Source: Plantago elongata
Taxonomy: Eukaryota > Streptophyta > Magnoliopsida > Lamiales > Plantaginaceae
Assembly: GCA_036897095.1 (NCBI GenBank)
Contig: JAYMSP010000205.1
Location: forward strand, 1-64,000
Length of the DNA stretch: 64,000 nucleotides
Direction of reading: 5' to 3'
A model generated the notes under the pieces. The model had not been told where the DNA came from. It did no database searches and saw only the letters and a program-made list of their open reading frames with translations. The position numbers and the translations under genes are program-made. Positions 35,883-49,110 of the stretch are shown piece after piece; positions within the stretch are counted from its first letter, which is position 1, and each line of letters opens with the position of its first letter.

Positions 35883-36023
35883 CCATAGTAAACTCACTCA
35901 ATCATCTTTCTTTTCTACTCTGTGTGTGTGTGTGTGACGGTGTGAGTGGGTACTCGTCAATTCACGTTTTCTTCTTCTTTCTTCCCTTTTACACTTCCAA
36001 AGCTGCTTTGTCACTTCACATCC

Positions 36024-39000
36024 ATGGCGTCTCGCAGAGTTTCATCTCTCCTTTCCCGTTCCCTTCCCCTTCTTTCTCGTCAAGGTACCTTTTTGCCCTC
36101 GTAATCATCAATTGCAGCTTTTTCTTGATTTTTAAAAAATGCAATCTTTTTTTTTTTTTTGTGAATGCTACTGACAGAGTATTGATTAAGCCTTATTTTA
36201 CTGCGCTTATGTAGTTTTGGACTATGTTCTCCGTTTCGAGTTGATCATGGTTTTGACTTGGTGGAATTTGCGTATCTGCTTTCTTTTTTTAGTATTGCTT
36301 AATCTGGTTCACAGAGGTTGATAAAGCTTCGAATAAGTCAGATTTAAAGAATTGGGTGATTTTGGGTCAAATTTCAATCGTGCTTCATCTAGTTATAGTT
36401 TTTCATTTTGGTTTGATCACACAATCAATTGAACATAGAGATATGAGAAAGAAAAGTGATCTGGTATATATCAATTCAATTATTATAGTAGTATGTTGTG
36501 ATGGTTATTCAAGTGTTGTAGCTGAGGGTCTATGGCTCTTCATTTTAGGACTTTTGTTCGTATGAAACAGAGAGTGAAAATGTATTGTTTATGCAGGAAA
36601 GCAATCTCATCTTGGAAGGGGAGCGTACAGATACGGCACAGCTGCAGCACTTGAGGAGCCGATAAAATCGCCAGTTAGCGTCCAATATGATAAGCTTCTT
36701 ATCAATGGTCAATTTGTTGATGCCGCCTCAGGTCGGTCTGCCTTCTTTATTTGTCTGGCTAAGTTTTATGTATTTTTGAACAAGTTAGATGCTTACTGTG
36801 GCAATTCAAAGTATTGCATTATTATGTATTCTAGCATATTTGTTGCCTGAGGAGCTGACTGATGAAGTTATTTTGGATCAGGGAAAACTTTCCAGACTTT
36901 AGACCCTAGGACTGGGGAAGTGATTGCACATGTAGCTGAAGGTGATAAAGAAGATATCAACCGGGCAGTTGCTTCTGCACGTAAAGCTTTTGATGAAGGG
37001 CCATGGCCTAAAATGACTGCTTATGTAATTTTTCCTATTCGCATTTTAACTTCTATATCATTCTCATGGGTATACTGGCTTTTTAATTCCTCGATTAACA
37101 AGTTAACATCCTGTCATCTGAAAAGGTTAAATAAAAATCTGCACGCTTTTGGAATAGATGCAATGAATCTCCTTGAGAGGTATCACTGCACATGCTTATT
37201 GGGTGCTAGATAGCCTCTCAAGAGTATACATGAATATTGTGCTTATTTGATTTCTTGAAGTACGGGGAAGTAGATTTGCTAACCAAAAACACAAGTCGTA
37301 AAATGCAGTAGGCAATAGTCCTCTCGCTGATTTTTTGCATGTGCTAATTATATTTGTTGATAACTTCAGGAGAGGCAGAAGATCATGTTGCGGTTTGCTG
37401 ACCTGGTCGAAAAGCATAACGATGAGATTGCAGCACTTGAGACTTGGGACAATGGCAAACTTTATGAACAGTCTGCTCAAATAGAAATACCTATGTTTGT
37501 CCGTCTATTCCGTTACTATGCAGGTAAGCCTCTAGAGACTGGGAACATAGATAAAAATGTATCTAAAATTTTTCTTTCATTTGAAAATCTTTCTTAATTT
37601 ATATTGCAGGATGGACTGACAAGATTCACGGCATGACAATCCCAGCTGATGGGCCTCATCATGTTCAAACTCTGCACGAGCCTATAGGTGTAGTTGGCCA
37701 AATTATCCCATGGAACTTTCCACTTCTGATGTTTGCTTGGAAAGTTGGCCCTGCATTGGCATGTGGGAACACCATTGTTTTGAAAACAGCTGAACAGACA
37801 CCATTGTCAGCACTCCTCGTGGCAAAATTATTCCATGAGGTGAAAATCTTACCATAGTGAAACTTCTCATTTATACACTATGTACGAACTGTATCTTGGT
37901 ATAAGTTTCCATATAGAACCTGTCAAACAGAATGACTTAAGTTCCCTCTCCATTTTTTTAAAATCACTGTTTTTCACTTGTTAACCTCTTGGGTTCATAT
38001 CTTCGGAGACTGAAGTTTATATTTGCAAATGGACAGGCTGGCCTTCCGGAAGGCGTCCTGAATATTGTTTCCGGATTTGGCCCTACAGCTGGTGCTGCTC
38101 TTTGCAGCCATATGGATGTAGATAAGGTAACTCAATTGGAAATTTATTACCTACTGATGCATATAAACTGAGTAATGATATTTCATCTTAGGGATTTGCT
38201 GTGCCATTGTTATGATACTCAAATCTGGCTGAATAGTGGTGAAGTTAATATGTGTTCAAGTATAACTTGTCTCGTCTCTGCCTTTAACTTGTTCTGCTCA
38301 TTTGTTGAACATGCACCTCGTTAAGTTTCTTAATTCAGAAATAGCAAGCATTCACTTTCAATTTTCAGGAATCTACATTAGCTGAGGTTAACTTGCATGT
38401 ATAGATGTTGATATCTGAAACATACAAATAACGTGTTTCTGCACATATTAAAGCCTCAATATTTTATTTGCAGATTGCTTTCACTGGTTCAACAGACACT
38501 GGTAAAATTATTCTTGAATTGGCTGCCAAGAGCAATCTGAAGCCGGTAACTCTGGAACTTGGTGGAAAATCACCTTTCATCGTTTGTGAGGATGCTGACG
38601 TGGACAAAGCTGTTGAGCTTGCACATTTTGCTCTATTTTTCAACCAGGTTCTAATGCTGTTAGCAATACTCGAAAGGTGTTATTATTCGAGGATTTGTTT
38701 CATCATTGGATATTGAACAATGTGTTGTGCAGGGACAATGTTGCTGTGCTGGCTCTAGGACATTTGTCCATGAAAAAGTTCATGATGAATTTGTGGAGAA
38801 AGCAAGGGCACGTGCCTTGAAACGTACTGTTGGTGATCCCTTCAAGGCGGGCATGGAACAGGGCCCACAGGTAACTTTGCAATTTCTTTCATCATAGTAG
38901 AGCTAACCTCTTTTTCACCCATTTTTAAACTCTAATAGATCGGATCTGAATTTGCATCCCGGTTGAGGTTTTACTCATGCCTGTTCGACCTTATTCTGTT

Positions 39001-39934
39001 TTGCCCCACTTTCATTGCCTTTGATCATGCCTCTTGTACTATGCTCCGGTTTCATTAATTGCCATTAACTTACGATGAATTCATAAACAATTAGATCGAT
39101 GAAGAGCAGTTTAACAAGATTCTTCGGTACATTAAACTTGGTTCTGAATCTGGAGCTACACTGGAAACTGGGGGTGATAGACTCGGCAGTAAAGGCTACT
39201 ACATTCAACCAACTGTTTTCTCCAACGTTACGGTATCACCTCGATTCAGTTGAAGCCAAATTTCTCCATCAACGTGACAGTTTACCCATCTTCACCACTA
39301 ATTACTAGCAAGTGCTAATGCTTCTTATCATTTTCCAGGATGATATGCAGATTGCTAGGGATGAGATATTTGGTCCCGTGCAGACTGTCTTGAAATTCAA
39401 GTAAGATATTGGTTTTCTTTCACACTCCCTAACATATGGAGTATTTAAGAATAAATCTACACGCACCGCTTTAAAATGTTTACAGAAACTTACATCTATT
39501 CCTCCAAGTTCCTGAGGTGTACCTTTTACAGCCCAAAACACAAGTGAATGTGATTTCTATTAACATGTGGGCTGTTTCGTAATTCGGCCTGACTTTAAGG
39601 AATGTAGATGTGATATTTCCTTTGTAAACCTTTTTAATGATGTATGGTTGCTCGTCTCAGGGACCTTGGCGAAGTGATTAAGAGGGCAAACAACAGCCGG
39701 TATGGTCTTGCAGCTGGCGTATTCACTGAGAATCTTGAGACTGCTAACACGATGATGAGAGCATTGAAAGCTGGGACTATATGGATTAACTGCTTTGATA
39801 TATTTGATGCTGCAATTCCTTTTGGCGGTTATAAGATGAGTGGGATCGGAAGGGAAAAGGGAGAATACAGTTTGAAGAACTACTTGCAAGTGAAGGCAGT
39901 TGTTACCCCACTGAAAAATCCAGCATGGTTGTGA
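36024..39934 (+). CDS. ALDH2B: Mitochondrial aldehyde dehydrogenase, ALDH2B family
   Basis: It oxidises acetaldehyde and other aldehydes to acids with NAD+ in the mitochondrial matrix (plant RF2-type enzymes). Eleven exons: 36024-36084, 36597-36731, 36882-37024, 37370-37523, 37610-37839, 38037-38126, 38474-38647, 38733-38870, 39095-39232, 39339-39400, 39661-39934. All phases close at 532 residues. The N-terminus [20 protein letters not shown] is basic and acid-free, as in a mitochondrial presequence. The NAD-site motif is PWNFPLL, and the general-base Glu299 sits in [10 protein letters not shown]. The nucleophile is Cys333 in GQCCCAGSR. The 34-residue Glu-Cys spacing equals that of human ALDH2 (268 and 302). 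[14 protein letters not shown] lies near the C-terminus. No lesion is visible. It is convergent with the F-box pseudogene. Confidence 0.97.
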
Positions 39935-40295
39935 TCTCCAACTTATGCAAGTCACCTGAGTCTGGTAGCGTTCATGTATTTAGATGATGGCGATCGTGAT
40001 AATAATGTAACGTTCGGCCTTTTTCTTACATAGTTTTTGAAATGGTCGAAGAGTTTGCAACAGTTTGTTTTACAGTTTTACCGTCAATGATTTATGATAC
40101 CCCTTTGTCTGCTGATTGTTACTGGAGTGTATCTGCATTTCTGATCTAAAATTGTGTTGCGTTCTTATTACGATGCAAGCAATGTTATGAACTCTCCAGT
40201 TTCGGGCCATAACTAAACAAAATTATTGAACTTGTAAAAGCATTTGACAAACAAGCAATGTTAAACCAGCTTCGAATTAAAGGAACTGTAGGTCT

Positions 40296-42256
40296 TTACA
40301 AACAGTGAAAAAGGGCAAAGAGCTGGTTCATCATTCCATATCTATAGTTAAACCAGGGTAAGTTTCGAGCAGTTCTGAAACATGTTTCGCATCCAAAGCG
40401 AGCACGATCAGCATTACAACAACGTATGGATAATTTCTTCAGGTAGTCCCCATTCTCTAACAGAAAGTTTAACAGGCCATAGTAAACTCCCCAAGTAAGT
40501 ATGCTCTAGGTTGTCCGCAACAAAAGTCGAGAAGCTTGACTTCCTCTAGGTGAGATGCGATGCAGGATGGTATAGATTACATTAATTCATAATCACAATT
40601 ATCAACAAACCATTCTATTCCAAAACAGAAAGAAAGAACGAAAATGAAAAAAAAAGTGAACAAACAGTTCTGAGATGAAGCAAGACAGTAGAGGTAATGA
40701 GGTATGATGATTATGGCTTACCGCAAGTACGCTAAGGAATTTCAGTGATGGTGCTGCATGAAGGAATTCAAGTACTTCTTCAACTGTAGACCAACAGCTC
40801 AAGGTTAATCGTCTCAGCTTGTCGTGACAGGAAAGAGGAGGACCTACACGGAATACCTTGACACAGGCAGATATTCATTGGAGCAGGGATAAATGAAGTT
40901 TAAATAACAGACCGACTAACTAGACCTACACACATCCACAAAAACTGACTCCACAAATATTATTCAGAACTTAGCTAGGAACACCATCTTATCCTACCAG
41001 AACATGTCAATTAGCAGGTTACATACCAAGTTTCCTGTTTCTTTTGTAAAATAAGAAGGTAAAAGCTTATAAAGGGGAACATTAGCAAGAAATTACCAAA
41101 GACTAACCTCACCCATGGCACCGTATAGCTCCAACTCTTCCAGATTTGTGAACCCATTTAACAGCTTTGAAACTCGTATCCCAACTTTCAAAGGATCCCG
41201 ACAGTCTGCTGCCTCACCACTGTCAAGCAGGAAGGCAGATAAAACTGATGAACCATTCACTATCATAAATTCTTCTGGTCCAAGTCCTGAACAAGTAAAA
41301 CTAGCAAGCCCAGGAGCAACAATGACAATGGAATAGTCATATTCCTCTCGGCGGCACATAGGATGAGATACGAATGTGGTAAGCGAAGGTGCATAAATCT
41401 CCAGTGTCTTAACATTCAACCAATTGCTATCTTGAAAGTTTCAAGCAGCGGAATATTGAAGGTCACAGTGCTAATGTCCGAATTCACATTCACCAAGAAT
41501 ACTCCAAAAAGATCCAAACTGACGAGATTAGGGGCAACATTATGTGCAGCAACATTCATCAAGGTTCGGGAGGAAGCCCATAGATTCAATCTTCTAAGTG
41601 AAGTACTACTGAGAATGCTGCATGGTAACTTAATCATTTTGGTGAAACGGTGTATTTCAATACTAAAATTCTCAATGTTGTGTCTCAGTAATACATTGGA
41701 AATCCACGTCTCCAGATGACTTGCATCATTTAACTCAAAGTACCAGTGTTTAAAGACGAGGCACAAACTAGTAAGATTCTGAGAGTGAACTAACATCCTA
41801 TCCATGAAATTACGCAAGCTTACATTAAACAACCTCAACTTGTTAAGCTCACAAAGAACAAACTCAGTGACAATGTCCACATTGTAGGAGTAGGTCCACT
41901 TGTATTTCCAAGCTTTCGACAAGACACTAGTTCGAACAGCATCTTTAGTTGGTAAGCGGGACAATATCTGACTCATGACACTTTCGTGTAAATTACTAAT
42001 GCAATCCTCATTCCTTGAAACATATCTCCTAAATTGCGCAGTAAACCGATCAAGTGTAAGCAGTATTGCCCTTATTTTACAACTAGCAGCATATCACAAT
42101 CAGAGTAGTAATAAACTAATAATCCACATAGAAAAAACAATACACAAGCTCAGTATTATCGATCGTGAATCGGTAATCAAACATTTAGAAATGTACCTGA
42201 AACTGAAGATTCTGAATGTTGATTTCATGAGACGATGATGGTGACCGATTCACCAT
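40296..42256 (-). pseudogene. F-box/LRR/FBD protein gene, frameshifted
   Basis: Family members are substrate receptors of SCF ubiquitin ligases. Proposed exons: 42197-42256, 41108-42006, 40722-40817, 40296-40543. The F-box (DCISNLHESVMSQILSRLPTKDAVRTSVLSKAWKYKWT region) starts exon 2, leucine-rich stretches follow, and the last exon has FBD-type LKKLSIRCCNADRARF. Two frame changes interrupt it. Near 41419, FKIA passes to NWLNVKTLEIYAP in another frame. Near 40470, GEFTMA passes to LLNFLLENGDYLKKL. Neither place offers an intron. The exon 2 acceptor (AATGAG/GATTGC) is weak but keeps the frame. F-box/FBD genes turn over fast in plants, so a recent pseudogene is likely. Sequencing errors could also explain single-base changes. 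Confidence 0.8.
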
Positions 42257-42495
42257 TTCAATCTATGGAATTTGGAAATGAAGAAAATTGGGGATAAGGA
42301 ACACAACCCTGTATTTTTGGCGGGAAGATTACATATAATGTATAATGTGATTAAAGTCGAAAAAATCAACTTCTTGTATTTGAGCTAGCTAAACTTGACC
42401 TTCATTTACCACCAATATTAACTTCCATTAATATACTACTACTGTTTACAAGTTCCTGTAAAAGAAACAAAGAATACAATTATACAAGTTCAGTA

Positions 42496-43880
42496 TTAGG
42501 CAGCACTGCATTCTGGAGGCATGACTTTGTATCTGGCCTTGTCTTGGCAGTAGGAGTAAAGCATGTGTTTCCCTCTAGCCCACTTCAATCCGTTACTCTG
42601 TTGGCTTGATAACTTGGCGAACTGATCACCATCGACAGGGTCTATACTCGAAGTGCTGCTCCTCGAACAAGTTGGAGCAGCACCTTTCGGATTAGAAACA
42701 CATCCCTCCATTTCAGTCCCCTTCTGGGACACCACAAACGGGGCGTATTTGTAATCAACACCGTATTTTCCTCCATGTGTTGCCCATTCTGATCCATCCC
42801 ATATTGTTGTGTAGACTGACATTGGCTTTGATGGATAGGCTGCTGAAATCGCGGTGTTGTGGATGACTTCTCTTACTGGTATATTGTCCACCAGAAAACT
42901 GCATGTTTGTTTCCAGTATATATCAGAATTAGTCCAAGATATTGGCAAAAGACTTGGAGTATAATAGTGTTTTAGTGTGTTTAAATTAAACAAATTGTAC
43001 AACTGGATTGTGCGAACTTTCTTCTGTGGGCTTACACTATGTGATGGCTGTTCCAGAGAATGCTGTAGTCATGGAAAGCTGCTGTAGGATCAAACCAGAG
43101 GTAAAATTTCTCTTCTCTTCCAGTACTTACACTTCCATTGCCATACATGTTGGTCTGAAGAACCCATTGTTTCGTTTTCTCGTGGCCGAGTAGCTCGATG
43201 TCAATTTCGTCATGGTTATGTGGGAAAGCATCAGCATTAGTCAACTGCATTGGCAAAAGACCAGGATTAGAGTTATAACTTATAAGCTTAGCTTGCAACA
43301 TATTTTGCACGTAGGGGTTCCGGTTTTGCTTGGACTTTATAAGGTTAAATAGCTAGGAGTACTCCAAGTAGAAGTCAAGCATCTCCTTAGATGCTGTTAG
43401 AAGTTGCTCAAAGTTGATTTAATCATAATTCCGCGCAAACACCCCGAAAGACTTACATAGTATGCAACCACGACTCCTGATGTAAAGCCGGCAGGAAGCT
43501 TCAGAGCAGCATTGAAGAATCCATAATAGTATTTGTTCTTTGAAAACAATCCAGAACCTGAATGGAACAAGATATAAACATTTAGAAAGATAAGAAACAA
43601 GAAAATGATCTGACATGAAACACATTAAGTTCTTGTCCTAGACATGCTAGTGCATACCTGTGGTCTTGTCCAGAATTAGATCAGCACTGGTCCCATTATA
43701 GGTCATATGAACATTAGAGCCTCCAAAACCCACATTGTAACTCTGGGTAATCGATAACCGGTTGAACCTGTCTGTCAGGGGCTCAACATTCGGAGGAGTG
43801 TAAACCGGTCCACGCGAGTGGACCAAGACTATATTGCATAGAATGCTTAATGTGAACAATTTGTCAAAGGAAAAGGCCAT
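42496..43880 (-). CDS. XTH: Xyloglucan endotransglucosylase/hydrolase (XTH, GH16), group III-like
   Basis: A secreted enzyme that cuts xyloglucan and rejoins or hydrolyses it in the cell wall. Four exons: 43658-43880, 43457-43557, 43036-43244, 42496-42898, phases closing at 311 residues. The signal peptide is [22 protein letters not shown]. The catalytic motif is [11 protein letters not shown], with nucleophile Glu121, Asp123 and acid/base Glu125 kept. Most XTHs have Phe where this one has Ile124 and Leu126. An NGS glycosylation sequon follows at Asn144. [31 protein letters not shown] and the C-terminal Cys-bearing [17 protein letters not shown] region are typical. The wording around [22 protein letters not shown] resembles the XTH27-30 branch. 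A TATA box lies about 40 bp upstream of the start codon. Confidence 0.95.
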
Positions 43881-43916
43881 GATGTTTTGTGATATAGAGT
43901 GAATGAAATGCTGGGG

Positions 43917-43925
43917 TATATATAT
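43917..43925 (-). promoter_or_regulatory. TATA box of the XTH gene
   Basis: The minus strand reads ATATATATA about 37 bases before the XTH ATG. This is very close for a TATA box, implying either a very short leader or transcription from a further upstream element. Confidence 0.45.
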
Positions 43926-44111
43926 GTTGGGAGTGTTAATTAGGAACCTTAAAATTGTGCTTAGTTGTTGCAAGCTGGCTGATTTGCTACAAAGATCACA
44001 AAATTGATCTTTGTATTGGTGATGTTTGAGCGGTTTGTAAAGTAGTTAGGGCCTCATGTGCACTGAGGGTGAAATGTTTGGAAATGTCTTACTCTGTCCA
44101 GCTTTTTGATA

Positions 44112-44350
44112 TTCCATTCCGTCTCAAATTGAAAGTTCCTCATGACCGGACATAAATTTTAAGAAAAAAATAATAAAAGTAAAAAATTAATAAAGTATAA
44201 ATATGATTAAATAAAATAGAAAAAAATAATGAATAAAGTATGAGATATAATGTATAAATTATGAGAGAATTTTATATTTAAGAAAATAAAACTTTTAATT
44301 TGGGACAGTTCAAAATTGAATATGATACTTCCAGCTCGGTACGAATGGAG
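44112..44350. mobile_element. Stowaway-like MITE, 239 bp
   Basis: The left end TTCCATTCCGTCTCAAATTG resembles the Stowaway start CTCCCTCCGTCCC. The right end reads GTACGAATGGAG. TA dinucleotides flank it (44110-44111 and 44351-44352). A second internal terminal-like word TTTGGGACAG near 44300 suggests a rearranged right end. The inside is AT-rich and non-coding. Confidence 0.6.
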
Positions 44351-45032
44351 TATTATGGAATCGTAATCTCAGTTACTATTTTCCGTGCCCACAAGTAAGT
44401 TCAAAATGCACTGGAATCGTGATCAATTTGGAGTGATCACTAATAGTGACGAGCGAGTGAAAGATGGGTACAAGGATAGATGTACATGTAGTCTATCAAA
44501 GTCATCATCGAATGATCAAAATCATTAACTGCTAATGTTGACTAGTATGGTCCAAACAGCTGTTTATTGGTAAGCCCAGGACAAGCAGTTGGCCAATTTG
44601 GTACCAAATAATAGCCAATCAACATTCAATTATCATATCATCTCATACCATATCATCTACTTTGGGTAGCAGCATTATGTTCTTTTTTCCTTTATTTTAT
44701 GTGGCTCTCTCTCAATGTGCTTAATAGAGCAAATGGAAACTCAGGTAGGATATGTAATTTAGGGGCCGATTGGAATAGCATCAAAACGTACATTTGAATG
44801 TTATTCGGGGATTTTATGTTTGTTATGACATTTAAATGTCGAATATCGAAATGGCTCTACAGTAGCAACATTTTTCTCCACATATATAACAAGTCTATAA
44901 TACCTTATCCAATTACAATTCTATACCAAACACAATTTTAACAATCTCACTACAATTCCGATCACTATTCAGACATTTAAATCGGGCATTTAAGTCGCAT
45001 GTCAATCAGCCCCTTGAACATGATGGTTGGAA

Positions 45033-45215
45033 TGAGTTCCGTCCCAGCTTCATCTTTATATATTTCATTTTCATCCGTTCAACTTTATATTTTCATTCCT
45101 TAAATAAAAAATATATCTCATACTTTATACATTATATTTTTTATTTTATTTACTTTTTGTAATTTTATCATCTTCTCTCACACTTTATTCACTTTTATCG
45201 TAAAATTTTTGTTCG
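45033..45215. mobile_element. MITE remnant with CAGCTTCATCTTT repeats
   Basis: GTTCCGTCCCAGCTTCATC and CATCCGTTCAACTTTATA at the left, with an AT-rich body, match the fragment at 21455-21530 over about 70 bases. The family is Stowaway-related by its CCGTCCC-type terminus. The right end is not clear. Confidence 0.45.
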
Positions 45216-48200
45216 GGTCTGAATACACTGTACCATGCATTTAGTGATATCAATCAATTAAGCTAGTTGGTGTGTAATTAGACCACCGCCAGAATTTTGA
45301 TTAGGGGAATCCACGGGCAGAATAATAGTCCCCAACTTTATGCAAAAAGCTATTGAATATGAACATACCAAAGTTTAAATTAATAGAGGATGGCACAAAT
45401 AATGAATTATTTTGAAAAAAATAATCATGAAAGGGAGTATCTTTTTAGGTTTTTGCTTTTTGGCCGACGTTATATAATAAACTATGGCGATAATATATAA
45501 AGACAACGCCCATAATTTGACCTAAGGCATATTGTATGGGAGTTACAATTTTCCGGAATACCGATTTCTTACTTACTAGCTATATTAGTAGTAGTGTTCC
45601 ATTTTACATTACACTTGACTACATTCGACATCAGTAACTATTCACGTTTACGTGAAAATAAAAGATATTAACTTTATTTAACAAAACTAGCTGAAAAGGT
45701 AATTGATTAGGTAAATTCTTTTTAACAACCTAACTTGATTAGCTTTTCATCCCAACTATCTTTTCAGTAACTTGTTTGAAAAGCTGTGTAAACGTAACGA
45801 GTTTTTTATCCAAAAAACTCATAAAGCTGAAATTTTAACTGAAAAACTAGTGGTAAACAGAATTATTGATATTAGAATCATTCAGAATTCTTCCCAGGGT
45901 AAAACCAACTTAAAATTCCTTAAAAGCTCAGCAAACAATTATTCAATTGATTATTTATTTTAAAATTTCTTAGGGTCGTGTTCATGAGTTGAGGTTTAAT
46001 ATAGATTATATTCTAGTAGCATTTTAATCATATGTTTAGAATTGATGATCGATTATGTCTCTCTAAAATACTGCATCTCGCAAAAATAGTATAATAGTAG
46101 TACAATATTTGTTTTGATACTCAATCATCAATATAAACATATGTTAATAATGTGTGCCAGATTAGTATACATTAATTATTATTCATGTTCATGAAGAATT
46201 GATGCAGATCAGCCATTACTAACAGGACTAAGTTGTCAATCGTTGGACCTGAAGTGTGACCATTTGGGCTTTGAGCCTTGACCTTGTATAAGGGCTTCAG
46301 TTGTCAATCATGAGAGCATAATCATTGGTTCAGCCCATAATGACAATCCATTAGACTAGATATATGAAATCCAATTTCTTTGGACTGGACATGGTGTATC
46401 ATGTTGCTTTGGACTAAGCCAGTCTGTTGGACTGAAATAAAAATATGGGCCGGACACAACACTATACAGTCTATACAGACACGTAATAGGCAACTAAGGA
46501 AACTTTTACGGAAATTTTCATTTCTAGCCAACTAAACTAGCTAGCTAGTATGAGTAATTTAGCATTGAGTTAATCTGCTATGTTTTATGGCCTTGGCCAC
46601 TATTCCATTACTACGTCGCCCATACTATTGTTAATACACCTTTTAAAATTTAACAAATAATATAATTTAAATATTAAAAATTAATTTATTGACTACATAA
46701 ATAACTTCAACAATTTTAAAAATACAATTGACATAAATTTACAAACACATCATCTTATTTAATCACTTTATATATTTAACTCAAAACTAACTCCTTCTTT
46801 TCCAAAATTTACCACCACCTACTCCTTCCTAGACCGCCGCCGTCGGAGCTCTGGTTATTCTTTTTTTTATCTTCCAAAATTTTATTATGTTAATTAATAT
46901 TGTATAGTTTTGTATATAATATTTATATTTATCTATATGCTAAACTGGAGTCTCAATCAATATATTATGACTCTCGAGATAACTCATCATTTATTGTGCC
47001 ATGGAAATGTGATTGGACAAAATTGCATGTCAAACACGGCCACGACCAGTGCCGGTCGGTTCATGATTCAAGAACATGAAGACAGCAAATTAGTACGTTA
47101 AATTAAATTATGAGAGGCCTCCATTTCTTGGAAGACTTGGAATTTAATTGGTGCATGTTACAACTGACTCAGTCTTGTTATATCTAACCAAAAATATCAT
47201 AGATTTGGTTCCTCTTTCCTCCTTATGGGAGGGAAATTATATAACCGATCCAGACATGAGTTAAAATTACGTCGAACTTTTTTTGTAATATTTAATAAAA
47301 TTCAAATAACTTCATACATTTAATTGAATAAGGGTGAATGACTATATTATATCCTTCATATTCAATGAAGAAGGCTAAAGAAAAAGATGGGTGATAAACT
47401 ACGAAAATAGAACATAAAACCAATCATTTACAGTTTAATTTAAATGAACATGAAATCAATCATAAAGAAAGTATATGAAGTAATTTTAAGTTGACGAGGA
47501 CAGAGCCTAACTAGGTCCTGTTATTTTTGTATTAGTTTTTTTCTTTTTAATTTATTTATAATCTTAATTTCTTTCTAGACATGTGATGTGTAGTTTCATT
47601 TACCTTTATTTAACGTTAATCGTATTAACATGGGTTTTTAAAAAGAATATTTGAAAAGGGCTTAGCTTTATATATAATTTAGCATATACTTGGGGTATTT
47701 GTGAAATTATCCGTCCTCATTATTTTTGCCTACTCATTTTAGTTGACATTAATGGAAATAATAGTGATAGTATTAATTACTAAAGAATCAATGAACCCAT
47801 TCATCTATCTTCACGATCCTTCCACGAGCTAAGGAGAATTCATATCATTCCATCAGATCGAATGCGAAGTCATGGTTTTGCTAGCTGGATTCTAATTATT
47901 CACTACCCTTCATAATTGCTCTCTAATTATTCTTTGTTAGAGGCCAATTATCACAGTCTCACAGATTAGGCATACGTACAACTACAAACAACTGAACAAG
48001 TGAACAACAATCCATAGTTTCTATGGAGATAACTTGTACTGATGGATTGTTGTTCGCTTGTTACTTTCATTTTGAGTTATAATCATATATTATCTGTTTT
48101 ATGTAAATTGTTCGATTTTAACTTTTTCAAATCACAAATTGTTCGATCAAATCACAAATTCTACGAGGATTTTTATCCGTAGCACAAGATTCAACGGTTT

Positions 48201-49110
48201 CACGTGCCAATAAATCACAACATTCAAGTCTCTATAAACAAGTAATTAATTAGCCCTATAAAGAAATGAAACAACCTTAAATGGCACGGTATGGAATATA
48301 ATTTTTGTTCCATTCCCAATAGTATCGTATAGCTCCAACGCATACATCACAGGGTGTGTCGGCTACACCGGATCCTTCGTGCACCCTTCCCCCTTCATTG
48401 CCGCATCACCACGCGCAAGACCTTTTTACTTTACCCCATCCAAATCACTAAAATAATCTACATTTTGTCCATTCAACCGTTTTTCAAAATTTCCTCACTA
48501 TCTGCCCTACTTAAAATTTTCTAATACTCATGTGTCAATGCCTATCGTAAATCTCTTGTTAATCGTTGGATCATCATAGGCCCTATGAATGACATATCTA
48601 ATTTTATTGAGTTTTGCAATTGAATAACTAATCATCTACTCTTTACATTACATAACGATGTAAATTCATTTTTAAAATCGACTTTAAAATTTTATATTAA
48701 AAAAGTTCATGAATTATACTTCTGTAAACTACTTTTTAAACATAACATTATTATTGTAAATAATACATATTTGAATTACTTTATCAACAATTAGTTTTAA
48801 CTTTATTGGAAGTAATTGAAAATATAATATTATAATATATATTTTTACAATAAACAATACAGGTGAACAACTTATATTAACAGAGTATAATCACTAACGA
48901 ACTATTTTAATGAATATTTGATTTAATAAATTATAATTAAGTTATAACTTATAAATATTTTATGAGTTTAAATTGAGTTGTAAAATTTATAGTATGTAAA
49001 AATTTAGTCAATTAAAATAAAAATTAATATTAATTCTATCCCAAAATGTCATTAAATTCCCAATGACCTTGCTCATCTCCTTCCCTCAAGTCAACCCATT
49101 CACATGCTTC
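45216..49110. other. Long AT-rich intergenic region upstream of the U-box gene
   Basis: There is no supported gene in 3.9 kb. A GC-richer patch near 46820-46855 and another at 48340-48420 have no coding continuity. One long hairpin (47995-48062) is listed separately. A CACGTG G-box lies at 48201-48206, about 1.1 kb before the U-box gene. Confidence 0.5.
47995..48062. repeat. 68-nt fold-back with 21-bp arms
   Basis: Arm 1 (47995-48015) reads AACAAGTGAACAACAATCCAT. Arm 2 (48042-48062) is its reverse complement except for one position that would be a G-U pair in RNA. The loop is about 26 bases. Size and near-perfect pairing suit a young miRNA-like or inverted-duplication hairpin, or a tiny MITE. 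No TA or TTA target duplication was evident. Confidence 0.7.
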
